The notes below the pieces were generated by a model. The model was not told where the DNA came from, did not search any database, and saw only the letters and a program-made list of their open reading frames with translations. DNA of 64,000 nt from CAVWCQ01 sp963753545 (GTDB taxonomy: Bacteria > Chloroflexota > Anaerolineae > Aggregatilineales > Aggregatilineaceae). The DNA lies in contig CAVWCQ010000008.1 of the NCBI GenBank assembly GCA_963753545.1, positions 62,001 through 126,000 on the forward strand, read 5' to 3'. The stretch's first letter is position 1; every line of letters starts with the position of its first letter. The position numbers were made by a program, and so were the translations under genes. Positions 46,332 to 55,940 of the stretch are shown piece after piece.

Positions 46332-46718
46332 ATGAACACACAACATGCACTAATCATTGATGACAACGGCTACAATGCCGAAGTGTTAACTCGATTGTTG
46401 TCCGCACAAAATATAGCCTCTACCACCATTCAGGATCCAGCAGTATTGCAAGATATTGTTAATGAACTGAACGATGTAACGGTCATTTTTTTGGATCTGG
46501 AAATGCCGCACCTGAATGGATACGAGGTGTTAGAAATTCTTCAAAACGAAGTAGAAATCGCCGCTCCCGTTGTGGCCTGTACTGTCCATACTGCCGAAAT
46601 CAATACGGCTCGCCAGGCAGGATTTCATAGTTTTTTAGGGAAACCGTTAGACCCGAAACGTTTCCCTGAACAACTCAAGTCTATTCTTGCGGGAAAACCA
46701 GTTTGGGAGCTTCCTTAA
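46332..46718 (+). CDS. Single-domain response regulator 2
   Basis: 128 residues. DD pair in IIDDNGYN, phospho-Asp in VIFLDLEMPHLNGYEVLEIL, Thr in ACTVHTA and Lys in FLGKPLD. Ends GKPVWELP. It has no output domain; a role in phosphorelay or as a phosphate sink is possible. Confidence 0.9.
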   Translation: MNTQHALIIDDNGYNAEVLTRLLSAQNIASTTIQDPAVLQDIVNELNDVTVIFLDLEMPHLNGYEVLEILQNEVEIAAPVVACTVHTAEINTARQAGFHSFLGKPLDPKRFPEQLKSILAGKPVWELP

Positions 46719-46775
46719 AGACGGACTTATCAAAACCAGTTTTACGACGTTATAAGTTTGGCGAGGGGGAAAAGT

Positions 46776-47181
46776 ATGGAATCTAAATGGCAAACGCGTT
46801 TACATCATTGAGGACAATCCTGACAATATTCATGTAATCCTCAAGCTTCTAGATAAACATGGCGCGAAAGTGCTTGTGGATTGGTGGGCGAAAGGCGAAA
46901 GTCAGCGTGTGCTGATGTCAATGCCGATTGATTTGATCATTCTTGATCTCATGTTGCCCAATCAGCGCAGTGGGTTCGACGTTTTCGATGAGCTTCGGAG
47001 TTTACCCCAAATCGCTAAGGTTCCGATTATAGCGGTTTCAGCGGCTGAAGTGTCTTTTGCGGTGCCCCACGCGAAATCGAAGGGTTTTTCCGGGTTTATT
47101 AGCAAACCGATTGATTTTGTCCTGTTTCCGAAACAGATTGCCGCCGTGATCAATGGTGAACAGGTTTGGTATTTTGATTGA
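46776..47181 (+). CDS. Single-domain response regulator 3, frameshifted at the start
   Basis: After MESK one base breaks the frame before GKRVYIIEDNPDN, where the acidic pair is. Phospho-Asp in LIILDLMLPNQRSGFDVF, Ser in VSAAEV, Lys in FISKPID. Ends GEQVWYFD like its neighbours. The GAGGGGG ribosome site before ATG 46776 supports this start. Confidence 0.85.
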
Positions 47182-47229
47182 TATCAGCAGTTTCTTATTG
47201 TAGTCCGCTAAAAAGGTACTGGAGGAACA

Positions 47230-48249
47230 ATGCACATATTCTCTCAACGGACTTATCGTTTGATCAGCCTGCTGCTGCTCATCTCTATATTATTCTCACT
47301 GTCAGCGTGTAGCTCCAACGATAAAGACAAGCAAGAAGAAAAAGTCTACCATATTGGTCTCCTATCTGGGTCAGACATCTTTAATACAACCATTGACGGC
47401 TTCAAAGCAAAGATGGCGGAATATGGTTATATCGAAGGCCAGAATATTACCTACGATTTCCAGGCGTCGGGCGGTAATGCCGAAAAAATGACGCAGATCA
47501 GCGAGAAGTTTGTCGCAGATAAAGTTGATCTGATCTTCTCCACAACGAACAATGCGGCACTGGCGGCACGTGCCGCTACAGAAGGCACTAACATACCAGT
47601 GATCTTTACCTTTGTCGTCGCACCCACCAAAACCAATGTGGTCGATGATATAGCTCACCCTGGCGGCAACCTGACTGGGGTTCTCAACCCGCTGGATGTG
47701 TTTATTGGCAAGCGTATTGAGTTCCTTCTGAAGCTCAACTCTACAGCGACACGCATCTGGGTTCCTTATAACCCGATCTACCCGACCAGCACCATCATTC
47801 GAGACGAACTGGCGCGCGTCGCTCCGGCCCTGGGCACCGAACTGATCGAAACCCAGGTTGCCACGCCGCAGGATGTCATTGCCGCGCTGGATGGCTATCA
47901 AGAACCACCGTTTGACGCCATCATTATGTTTCCCGACCTGACAGTCCAACAGCCGGAAAGCTGGGATGCGATCCTGGCCTATGCCAATGAGCACCAGCTA
48001 GCGATCTTGGCGAACACGCCCCCTCAAGTCGAGGCGGGCGCGCTCTTCGGTTACTTCTCTGATAACGTCGCCACTGGCCAACAGGCGGCCCGACTGGCCG
48101 ATCAAATTTTGAAAGGGAACGCCAAAGCTGGCGACCTGCCGATTGAAACCGCCGAACAGTTTTTGACGGTCAATCTCAAAGCTGCTGATGCGCTAGGACT
48201 CAACGTCTCGAATGATCTGCTCAGCGAAGCCGATACCATTATTCATTAG
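47230..48249 (+). CDS. ABC-type substrate-binding lipoprotein (PF04392-like)
   Basis: 339 residues. The signal peptide ends in lipobox LSAC. HIGLLSGSDIFNTTIDGFKA, FSTTNNAALAARAATEGTNI and HPGGNLTGVLNPLDVFIGKR match the TrpX-type binding protein family, often tied to aromatic or purine uptake. No permease or ATPase is next to it. Being in line with a sensor kinase, it may act as a ligand-presenting co-sensor (inference). Confidence 0.85.
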   Translation: MHIFSQRTYRLISLLLLISILFSLSACSSNDKDKQEEKVYHIGLLSGSDIFNTTIDGFKAKMAEYGYIEGQNITYDFQASGGNAEKMTQISEKFVADKVDLIFSTTNNAALAARAATEGTNIPVIFTFVVAPTKTNVVDDIAHPGGNLTGVLNPLDVFIGKRIEFLLKLNSTATRIWVPYNPIYPTSTIIRDELARVAPALGTELIETQVATPQDVIAALDGYQEPPFDAIIMFPDLTVQQPESWDAILAYANEHQLAILANTPPQVEAGALFGYFSDNVATGQQAARLADQILKGNAKAGDLPIETAEQFLTVNLKAADALGLNVSNDLLSEADTIIH

Positions 48250-48296
48250 AGCAGCTACCCAAAGCTGAAGCAGTGAGCCTCTGGTTTCGGGGACAC

Positions 48297-48329
48297 GGCC
48301 CCTTCGTTTTCACGCGAAGGGGCCTTTTT
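48297..48329 (+). terminator. Terminator after the kinase/receiver/binding-protein cluster
   Basis: Perfect 10-bp stem GGCCCCTTCG / CGAAGGGGCC with an 8-base loop and five T. It closes a ~4.7-kb same-strand cluster. Confidence 0.9.
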
Positions 48330-48566
48330 CCACTGGCGCATCATACTGGCCAATTCTTCACCACTGCAGAAAACATTTTCCTCTAAGTGCTCTCTTTGCC
48401 TTTGTGTATTTTTATTAGACACAAACCTTTTTATAACCCAATTCAGGACCGGAGTAGGCTATGATAGGAATTGTGGTTGGCCCATAATGGTTTTGTGTAA
48501 CGTTCTCGATAAAATAGGGTTGGATAGTGACGGGTCGGAGAGCGAGACAACGAAGGGTAGGGTGGG

Positions 48567-48923
48567 ATGTATACAAAAAACGAGCTGATGTTCCCTCATT
48601 ATGCGATTGCTCAACTGCGCGAGGCACGCGATATCGTCTGGCGTGATCTGGTCGATCACATCGCGACCTTGCCGGAATCGCACGAAGAAGTGCTTGCTTT
48701 TATGCTGGTCATGGTCCGCATCAACGGCTGTATGCCATGCGAGACGGACAGCTATCGTGCCATGCGGGGCTGTGTCATGTGTTCGATGCAAACCCTGCGC
48801 CGCTTTAAGGGGTCTGACGACGAACTGCTGCGGTTGTTCCGGCAGGCCATCGACGATATCCGGCGCTATCAGGCGCGCCCAGATCGGACGATCATCAGCG
48901 ATGTGATGATTGAGGTCGTCTAG
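48567..48923 (+). CDS. Small Cys-rich conserved-looking hypothetical protein (118 aa)
   Basis: Not recognised. Helical protein with VRINGCMPCETDSYRAMRGC then VMCSMQTL. The CxxC-C-xx-C arrangement suggests a metal or redox site, somewhat like carboxymuconolactone decarboxylase-type CxxC helices. The ATG at 48567 has GGTGGGAT upstream. It has no close partner. Confidence 0.65.
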   Translation: MYTKNELMFPHYAIAQLREARDIVWRDLVDHIATLPESHEEVLAFMLVMVRINGCMPCETDSYRAMRGCVMCSMQTLRRFKGSDDELLRLFRQAIDDIRRYQARPDRTIISDVMIEVV

Positions 48924-49088
48924 CGGGCTGGTTCAAAGGAAAATGGTTCCGGGTAGCAACGGACTCGGACCAGATGCGGAGACCTGCTGCTCCGCATTTG
49001 TGGTTCTTAAGGTGCTTGACTCTAAAGGGCATCTGCCCTCAAAATGAAGTAATAAACTTTGGAGCCTCCTGAATGGGGAGGGAATGAT

Positions 49089-50363
49089 ATGCGTGAACCC
49101 GACTGGGCAGCCCTGTCCGATTTGCAGTTTCTGCTGTACAACCGCATCGCCGATTCGCTGAACGCAGCCCTGTCGGCCATTGCCTTGAGCGACATGCCCG
49201 AAGCCCAGGATAAACCGCCGGGCTTTTGGAAAGGGCGCGCGACAACGAAAGTCAGCGGCGTGCTCAACCTGTATATGGCATGGTCCTATCTGATCCGTTA
49301 CAAGATGGGCGAAACGATCCCCGAACGGGCCGTGCGCCCCTTCCGTGTTAATGCCCTGCTCGGCTGGTTGGCAAGCCAGCTTCAACTCAGCCCCGTACCC
49401 ATCATCGAATCCAACCCACTCCTGCAAGCTAACCAGGAAACGATCCAGGAGGCGCTGCTGCTGCTCTATTCGGCGGCTTTTACCCAGGGCGCGAATGTCC
49501 GGTTGGATGTAGAACCTTTGCAGGCAGGGGTCTGGTTCCGGGTCAAATTCAGCCGCAGGGGTGATCTGCCCGAAAACCTGGATGCGCTGCTGGCCACTTT
49601 TAAAGATCACTGGCGTTCGCAGGATACGGCTTTTGAACTGCTGACCGCGCGCGACTTTGTGCGGCTCAACGGCTATGAACTGGTGCTGAACAGCGTCAAA
49701 AACCAGGGCGAACTGGTGTTTTTCGTCCGTGAAGCAGGTAAGATACGGGTTTCCCCTGCGGCGGCTCCGGTGAGCACGCCTACGGGTACCCCCGTCCAAT
49801 TGAAAGACGGCGGCAATACGCCTGTTTTCGAAGACGAACCGGCTATCGTCGACAAGTCAACGACCCCGGTGATTGTCGACAAGGAAGCGACGCCGATTCT
49901 GACCAATCTGGTTCCGATGGCAGGCCCAGCGCCTAAGCCGCCGCGCCTGTCGGAGATACGCCCCTGGCCGTCCATTGGCGTCCCCGCTCCGATTCCACCT
50001 TCCGATTCGGCAAGCACAGAACCGGCGGGCGGTGAGGGCAAGACAGGCCCGGTCGAGCCGGAAGATACCACCCACCTTGACGATACGCGGGTCAGCAAAG
50101 CAACGGTTGTTGTCCCTTTGAGCGAATTGAACGCGGTAAGGCCAGAAGTGCCTAAGCCCGCTGCGCCCAAAGACCCCGATCACGATACGGTGATTATCAG
50201 CGTGAAGCTGCCCAGCCCTCAGCTCCCGAAGATTCTGGATAGTCCAGCCGAACGGGAAACAGAAGCTGCCGAAGAACCGGATGCCGCCGCGCGAAAGGTG
50301 GGTCCGCCAGACACCGCTGCCCGTGATCTGGGGAAACCCACTCCCCCAGAGGGGACGGCATGA
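49089..50363 (+). CDS. Histidine-pseudokinase-like protein with Pro-rich tail, A
   Basis: About 424 residues. Residues ~10-80 look like a DHp helix pair (LLYNRIADSLNAALSAIALS) with no His at the usual place. ~100-225 resemble a HATPase fold (ETIQEALLLLYSAAFTQ for the N-box helix; FVRLNGYELVLNSVKNQGEL for the C-terminal strands) without Asn or Gly ATP motifs. ~230-424 is low-complexity Pro/Thr/Glu. ATG at 49089 with GGGGAGGG upstream. Stop and start of the next gene overlap (ATGA). Confidence 0.6.
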   Translation: MREPDWAALSDLQFLLYNRIADSLNAALSAIALSDMPEAQDKPPGFWKGRATTKVSGVLNLYMAWSYLIRYKMGETIPERAVRPFRVNALLGWLASQLQLSPVPIIESNPLLQANQETIQEALLLLYSAAFTQGANVRLDVEPLQAGVWFRVKFSRRGDLPENLDALLATFKDHWRSQDTAFELLTARDFVRLNGYELVLNSVKNQGELVFFVREAGKIRVSPAAAPVSTPTGTPVQLKDGGNTPVFEDEPAIVDKSTTPVIVDKEATPILTNLVPMAGPAPKPPRLSEIRPWPSIGVPAPIPPSDSASTEPAGGEGKTGPVEPEDTTHLDDTRVSKATVVVPLSELNAVRPEVPKPAAPKDPDHDTVIISVKLPSPQLPKILDSPAERETEAAEEPDAAARKVGPPDTAARDLGKPTPPEGTA

Positions 50364-51370
50364 CCACCTATCAGACTCTGCATTGGGCGAGCCTGAACTT
50401 CGTTAAAACTCATCTTTACCGGAGGCTGGCAACGCCGCTGAATATTGCCCTGGGGCGGATTGCCATAGCTCGCCACGAGGGGAGCGAACCGGCAGTCCGC
50501 GAGCAGTTGGCGGCAGTCGAGCAGAGCCTGGAAGGGGCTTTAAATCTGATCAAAGCGTGGAGCGCGCTGATTCATGTGCAGAGCGGCAGCACCATTCCCG
50601 ATTATGCCCGGCGCTACGTGACGTCTGATGCCCTCCCCGCGTGGCTGGTGGCAAGTCTGCGCGAGGAAATTCCTCTGACCCTGACGTTTAACCATGCGCT
50701 GCATGTGCATCCCGAAACCTTTTACGAGAGCCTGATGATTGTGGCGCAGCTTGCCGGAACGGCAGGTACGCCTATCTGCTTATCGATTGAAAACAGCCGC
50801 GCCGCTCAACCTGCTGTCTGGGTGAGAGCGGTATTTAAGCCCCCCAGCCAGGGCCGCTACACCAGCCTCACCAATCTGGTGAGCAGTTGGAAGGATGCCG
50901 CCCAGCAAACCTCAACCGTTCAGGTACACGTGCTGGGCAGCCTGCTGAAGATCAACGGCTCACGTCTGGTCCTGCAAAACAATATGCTCTCCGGTGAACA
51001 GGCGCTGGCGGCCCTGCTGCCTGCGGTGCTGTCCCCTGCTGCTCCCCCTGAGCGGCCCGCGGCGGCAGAACTGACGGGCGATGGGCCAGCGGTTTTGTTC
51101 TCTGAGGCGCAGGACGGGATTTCCAGTCCCATTCTATCCGGCCCCGTATTGGCACCTACCCCGCACGATATAAAAGCTTCGTCCCCCAATGGGTTTGCCG
51201 AATATATGGTTGCTCCGCGCCCGCTGGTTGGCCCCGTGCTGGCTCCAACTCCGCGCGCGTTTGCTCCCACCGGGCGCACGGCTCCGCTCAAACCAGTGGA
51301 TGGGCAGCATCCATCTCAGGGAGAAGTCCCCGAACAAAAAGAACAGCCTAATCCTTTGCCGGGAGAATAA
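50360..51370 (+). CDS. Histidine-pseudokinase-like protein with Pro-rich tail, B
   Basis: 336 residues. Same plan as the preceding gene: LYRRLATPLNIALGRIAIAR mimics an H-box but has Arg for His; a degenerate HATPase region (ETFYESLMIVAQLAGTAG; LKINGSRLVLQNNMLSGEQA) and a Pro-rich tail with two LVGPVLAPTP-like repeats. Translationally coupled through a 4-base overlap. A heterodimeric scaffold or anti-kinase is conceivable. The pseudokinase reading is inference. Confidence 0.6.
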   Translation: MTTYQTLHWASLNFVKTHLYRRLATPLNIALGRIAIARHEGSEPAVREQLAAVEQSLEGALNLIKAWSALIHVQSGSTIPDYARRYVTSDALPAWLVASLREEIPLTLTFNHALHVHPETFYESLMIVAQLAGTAGTPICLSIENSRAAQPAVWVRAVFKPPSQGRYTSLTNLVSSWKDAAQQTSTVQVHVLGSLLKINGSRLVLQNNMLSGEQALAALLPAVLSPAAPPERPAAAELTGDGPAVLFSEAQDGISSPILSGPVLAPTPHDIKASSPNGFAEYMVAPRPLVGPVLAPTPRAFAPTGRTAPLKPVDGQHPSQGEVPEQKEQPNPLPGE

Positions 51371-51950
51371 AAAGAGGCGTTCCGAGGGAAATGGCCCTTA
51401 GTCGGGGTGCATCGTGTTTCAGCCACTGCTGCGGCAAATCAACATTGAAGTAGATCTGGACGTTCGCGCTGCTGTTTGCAGACTGCGTATCGAACACGTC
51501 AAACCAACTGTTTCCCCATTGGCGCAGCGATTGTTTGTGTTGCCGCAGGCCAAGCACGCGCAGAACCACATATTCTTCCCGAATGTCGGTTACAATATAA
51601 GCGGTTTCAAAACTTTGCCCATTTCCTGAGGCCAGGATTGAATTGATAAGGCCTTTGGCAAACGCGCGGTGATAGGCAGATCGTTCATTGCTCTGCCGCC
51701 GCACATAGACATAATCGGCAGCCATGTGCGCCTCAATATCCAGGTACCAGATGTCCAGAAGCTGCTGAATCGCTTCCATCGCCGCGTCTAGTTTGTCCAG
51801 GCGGAGTGTTTGCCCCAGGTGTTCGACCGCTTCCAGGTCTCTGGTGTAGGGGGCGTAGTCCTGTGAACGAGTGTAGGCCATTCGTAAGGTGAGGTAGTCG
51901 GCCTTATCAGGAGCGAGTTGGGCTTGTTTAAGCAATTCTTCGTAGGTCAT
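51348..51950 (-). CDS. DUF4919-like protein
   Basis: 200 residues. YEELLKQAQLAPDKADYLTL and LRMAYTRSQDYAPYTRD fit DUF4919, whose function is unknown; the rest has VLRVLGLRQHKQSLRQWGNS. There is no signal peptide. Its 3' end overlaps the convergent gene by 23 bases. Confidence 0.7.
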   Translation of the reverse strand: MTYEELLKQAQLAPDKADYLTLRMAYTRSQDYAPYTRDLEAVEHLGQTLRLDKLDAAMEAIQQLLDIWYLDIEAHMAADYVYVRRQSNERSAYHRAFAKGLINSILASGNGQSFETAYIVTDIREEYVVLRVLGLRQHKQSLRQWGNSWFDVFDTQSANSSANVQIYFNVDLPQQWLKHDAPRLRAISLGTPLFILPAKD

Positions 51951-52055
51951 AAAGATTCCTTACCCCAGTTTCTTATAGTATAGAGACAAATTGGGGGTTT
52001 ATGGTGGAATCTTAAGACTTTTTAATATTTAAGATAAGTCAGTCAAGGAGAAGGT

Positions 52056-53546
52056 ATGGAAGCGGGCGAAATCCAGGTCAAAAATCCCCTGACAGGCGAT
52101 GTGTTCGGATCGGTACGGCGTAACACGTCGGATGAGGTTCGCCTGGCGGTGGAGCGGGCGCGGGCGGCTGGGCCGGGATGGGAGGCGCGAGGCATCCACG
52201 GGCGGGCGCGTTATCTGCGGCTGTGGGCCGAAGCCTTGTGGCGCGAACAGGCCGATATGGTCCGCATCATCCGGCGCGAGACGGGCAAAAACGAAGCCGG
52301 AGCCATGCTGGAAATGATCGTCTTCGACAACGTGTTGAATTATTACGCTCGCCACGCGCCCCAAATCCTGAAGCCAAAGGCCCGCCGCACCCTGTTTCCG
52401 ATCCTGCAATCCGCCAGGGTGTATTACAACCCCTACGGCGTGGTCGGATTTATCACCCCCTGGAATTACCCCTATCTGCTGTGCCTGATGGACGCGGCGG
52501 CGGCGCTGGTCGTCGGCAATACGGTTGTAATCAAACCCAGCGAGATCACGCCGTTTACGCCGCTGCGCGCCGTCGAGATCGCCCATGAGATCGGCATCCC
52601 TCAGGATGCGCTTCAGGTGATCACCGGGGATGGGTCAACCGGAGCGGCCCTCGTTGATGTGGTCGATTATGTATCGGTGACAGGCAGCACGGCCACCGGG
52701 CGCGCCGTCGCCAAACGAGCCGCCGAGCGCCTGATCCCCTACAGCCTGGAACTGGGCGGCAAAGACCCGCTGATTGTCCTTGATGATGTGGACGTCGATC
52801 TCGCAGCGACTTCTGTGATCTGCGGCGCGCTGGAAAACGCGGGGCAGGTCTGCATCAGCACCGAGCGCGTCTATGTTTTGGCCCGCGTTTATGATCGTTT
52901 CGTGGATCGGCTGTGCCACTACGCCGGGCAGATGAAGATCGGGGCTGGGGACGGTTTAGGCGTGCACATGGGCAGTTTGACCAACGAGCGCGAAGTCCGC
53001 CGCTGTGAGGATCAGATCGCGGATGCGGTCGCCAAAGGGGCGCGCGTGGTGTTTGGGGGCAAGCGCCGCCCGGATCTCGGCCCGCTGTTCTTCGAGCCTA
53101 CCGTGCTGGTCGATGTGAATCACAGCATGGACGTGATGCGCGACGAAACGTTTGGCCCACTGATGCCGGTGATGCGGGTCAGCAGTACCGGCGAAGCGAT
53201 CCGGCTGGCGAACGACAGTGCCTATGGGCTGTCCGCGTCGGTTTTCAGCAAGGATATCAAACGCGGGGAGGCCGTCGCCCGGCAGATTATCTCGGGTGAT
53301 GTGAGCGTCAACCGCGTACAGTATGCCATCGGGACGCCGTCGCTGCCCACAGGTGGACGCCGCGACAGTGGGATTGGACGCCGCAACGGGCCGGAAGGGC
53401 TGTTACGCTTTGCCGCGCCGCAGTCGGTGCTGGTGGATCGCGGGTGGTTCAGCCGCCCGATGCTGACCCAGATTGACCCGGTGTTGTTTCCGGCACTGCT
53501 GGTCGCGCGCAAACTGCGGCGGTTTATCCCGTGGATTTTGCCATGA
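52056..53546 (+). CDS. Aldehyde dehydrogenase superfamily protein
   Basis: 496 residues. NAD(P) site FITPWNYPYLLCLMDAAAAL, general-base Glu in LELGGKDPLIVL, catalytic Cys in ENAGQVCISTERVYV, and DETFGPLMPVM. A hydrophobic C-terminal extension (MLTQIDPVLFPALLVARKLR) may tether it to the membrane, as in fatty aldehyde dehydrogenases. Oxidises an aldehyde to the acid with NAD(P)+. Confidence 0.93.
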   Translation: MEAGEIQVKNPLTGDVFGSVRRNTSDEVRLAVERARAAGPGWEARGIHGRARYLRLWAEALWREQADMVRIIRRETGKNEAGAMLEMIVFDNVLNYYARHAPQILKPKARRTLFPILQSARVYYNPYGVVGFITPWNYPYLLCLMDAAAALVVGNTVVIKPSEITPFTPLRAVEIAHEIGIPQDALQVITGDGSTGAALVDVVDYVSVTGSTATGRAVAKRAAERLIPYSLELGGKDPLIVLDDVDVDLAATSVICGALENAGQVCISTERVYVLARVYDRFVDRLCHYAGQMKIGAGDGLGVHMGSLTNEREVRRCEDQIADAVAKGARVVFGGKRRPDLGPLFFEPTVLVDVNHSMDVMRDETFGPLMPVMRVSSTGEAIRLANDSAYGLSASVFSKDIKRGEAVARQIISGDVSVNRVQYAIGTPSLPTGGRRDSGIGRRNGPEGLLRFAAPQSVLVDRGWFSRPMLTQIDPVLFPALLVARKLRRFIPWILP

Positions 53547-53580
53547 TCGGCCTTCCGCGTTAGGTTTATGAGGATCGTGA

Positions 53581-53620
53581 AAGGGCGCAGCTTGCAGAGC
53601 TAAGTCGCGCCCTTTTTTTA
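53581..53620 (+). terminator. Terminator after aldehyde dehydrogenase
   Basis: Stem AAGGGCGC / GCGCCCTT around an 18-base loop, ending in seven T. Confidence 0.75.
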
Positions 53621-53642
53621 TTCGTATGGCGCTGATTGATGA

Positions 53643-54176
53643 TTAACGATCCGGTTCATAGATGAGCGCGGCAACGCCTGAGCTGAACTGCTGCGCTTTT
53701 ACAAGTTTCAAAGTCGCGGTGGTATCCTCTTTAAACAGGCGCTTGCCTTTGCCCACGACCAACGGGTAGATCAGAAACCGGTAGCAATCCACAAGTTCGT
53801 GCTGCATGAGCGTTTGTACCAGCGTCGCGCTGCCGTGTACCGTAATGTCGTGACCGTCCTGCTGCTTGAGTTTGGTAATTTCCTCTATGATATTGCCTTT
53901 AATCAGCGTTGAGTTGTTCCACTCTGCCCTGGCCAGGGTCTTTGACACGACATATTTGCGCACGTTGTTAAAGTAAGACGCTCCTGCATCCTTGCTCTCC
54001 GGCCATGCGGCGGCAAAACCTTCATAGGTCACACGTCCCAGGAGCAGGGCATCGCTGGCCGACGTTTCTTCGCCCTTAAACTTGGCGATCTCATCATTCC
54101 AGTATTTGAATGTCCAGGCAGGATTTTCCATTACACCATCGAGGGACAAAAATTCTGTGACCACTATTTTTCTCAT
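53643..54176 (-). CDS. RibD/dihydrofolate-reductase-fold protein
   Basis: 177 residues. KIVVTEFLSLDGVMENPAW, DALLLGRVTYEGFAAAWPE, ITVHGSATLVQTLMQHELVD and IYPLVVGKGKRLF are typical of the RibD C-terminal (bifunctional deaminase-reductase) family. Likely an NADPH-dependent reductase of unknown substrate. Confidence 0.92.
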   Translation of the reverse strand: MRKIVVTEFLSLDGVMENPAWTFKYWNDEIAKFKGEETSASDALLLGRVTYEGFAAAWPESKDAGASYFNNVRKYVVSKTLARAEWNNSTLIKGNIIEEITKLKQQDGHDITVHGSATLVQTLMQHELVDCYRFLIYPLVVGKGKRLFKEDTTATLKLVKAQQFSSGVAALIYEPDR

Positions 54177-54259
54177 CGCTCACGTTTCCTTTTGTCGTTT
54201 GCGGTCAATGGTTCTATTTTAAACAAACAAAAGGGAACTGTCTTGAACAAAAACGACAT

Positions 54260-54937
54260 TTATCTCGATGTGCTTACCGGGATAAGCCGGGCAGGTGTTT
54301 GTCCGATAAATCGTTTGAGTGAGCGGGTCAGGTGCGGCTGGTCCGCATAACCAGCCAACTCTACCGTATCGCTGATGGATAGCCCCTGCTGCAGCAGGTC
54401 CATTGCGTGGTGAGCGCGTTGAATCTGGCTGATTGCTCCATGCGTTAACCCGGTTGCTCGCAGGAAACGGCGCTGAACAGAACGCACGGATAAGTCTATC
54501 CTTTGTCCCTGTAATGCGGCCTGCACGAGAGGGTCGTGGACTAACAGCCCCTGGCGCACCAGTCTATCGACAAAGGTGTCGGCATTGTCGAAGTTGGGAA
54601 AAGACCACGCTGAGCCGTGCAGCCAGAAGGAGTGACTTCCCGCCTCTGGCAGATTGATGCTCCCATTAACAAGGGCACTGGCTGGCAGAGTGGGCATGAA
54701 TGTTCCTAGTTTGAATATGATGCCAAAAAATTCCGCATCCTCGGGGATAGGGGCTGGGGAGGCTTTTGTTTCTGGCCCACGAACGGTCAAGGTCACTTGA
54801 CCATATTGTTGAGTCACGACCATTTCCCAATGAGTTGCGGCGAGTGAGATAAACGAGCCTCCACCCTCACTCTGTGTACGCCAGATTGTTTCGACAAAGG
54901 GTGAGTCCGACGGTCGGCCATCAAAGATAAACATCAT
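54260..54937 (-). CDS. AraC-family regulator
   Basis: 225 residues. Effector-like N half (FIFDGRPSDSPFVETIWRTQ), C-terminal double HTH (FLRATGLTHGAISQIQRAHH and ISDTVELAGYADQPHLTRSL). The start ATG overlaps the stop of the upstream Haem_bd gene (ATGATG), so both are translated from one message. Confidence 0.88.
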   Translation of the reverse strand: MMFIFDGRPSDSPFVETIWRTQSEGGGSFISLAATHWEMVVTQQYGQVTLTVRGPETKASPAPIPEDAEFFGIIFKLGTFMPTLPASALVNGSINLPEAGSHSFWLHGSAWSFPNFDNADTFVDRLVRQGLLVHDPLVQAALQGQRIDLSVRSVQRRFLRATGLTHGAISQIQRAHHAMDLLQQGLSISDTVELAGYADQPHLTRSLKRFIGQTPARLIPVSTSR

Positions 54938-55429
54938 TGTGCCTCCCGGCTCAATTCGATGGTGCGCTGCAAGCCTTCGATCAGCGCGCTTTTTTCCGCG
55001 TCGGAGAGGCGCGCTTCAGGGTGCATGAGCCTGTAGGTGCGCGGCGGCATCTGGTCCGTCTCGATCTCATGCTGGATGCGCTCGGACAGCGGCTTGCGGG
55101 TCGTTTCTTCCTCCGGCAGCGGATCAGAGTCGAAGCGTATGCTGCCAGTTGGAGAAGTTCATATCCTCGCGGCCCTCGGTCACGTCGTACCATGTGATCC
55201 AGGAGATCGGCGCGATTTTGGCGTACCAGGGCCACTCCGTTTGGTAGCTGTGGCAGTCGTAGCAGGCTTGCTGGACGAGATCGTGTGTCTGCGGCGAATC
55301 CCAGATCGGCTCGGAGCGCGTCGGCGGGGCATCGTGCCCAACGGGGATAAGTTGGATCGCGCCGAAGACGAGCAGGGCGATCCCCAGGTTGATCGCCTGG
55401 GTTTTCAGCCACCAGCGGCGAGTGTTCAT
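54934..55429 (-). CDS. Haem_bd family membrane-anchored heme-binding protein, frameshifted
   Basis: About 164 residues. N-terminal helix (INLGIALLVFGAIQLIPVGH), heme motif CYDCHSYQTEWPWYAKIAPI, then NFSNWQ. After a one-base shift near 55140 the C-terminal part PEEETTRKPLSERIQHEIET and MPPRTYRLMHPEARLSDAEK continues to TGA at 54934. Faces the outside. Coupled to the AraC gene. Confidence 0.82.
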
Positions 55430-55495
55430 AGGCTCTCCTAGTGGGTATACTTCACCGTCACGATTATAGCTGCCTCGCCTCATGAAGGGTCACAT

Positions 55496-55940
55496 ATGCT
55501 GCACCAGTTCACCATACAAACCACGTTAACCGATGCCGAAATCCTGCCGCGTCTGGCAACCCGCTTGCATCTCGATCCGCAGGACAAATGGACGCGCCTC
55601 TATTCAGTTCAGAACGGGCAGATCGGGGTGGGCCGTTATCAATTCAGGATCGTGGATCGATTCTCTGGGGCACATCGGCGTGAAAGTGACGGGGAGTGTT
55701 CAGGACGGCACGATCAGCGGGCAGTTCCGGCGGCTGGCTCCCGAATTACTGTTCTTTCTGATCATATTCGGGCTGTGTGTGGTGTTTGGCGTGTATGCGA
55801 TCAGCCAGGGATCGACCACCGCCTTCCTGGACGTGCTGATGGCCTTTTTCTTCTTTGCCTATCTCTATATTTACCGCACCCTCCGCTACCGGGATCTGAT
55901 CAGCCGCAGCCTCGCGCGCACCCTGGATGTGAAAGAGTAG
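55496..55940 (+). CDS. Hypothetical two-helix membrane protein, frameshifted
   Basis: N part FTIQTTLTDAEILPRLATRL and VGRYQFRIVD; after a shift near 55660 DSLGHIGVKVTGSVQDGTIS, then two membrane helices (ELLFFLIIFGLCVVFGVYAI; LDVLMAFFFFAYLYIYRTL). Not recognised. About 145 residues once repaired. Confidence 0.6.
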
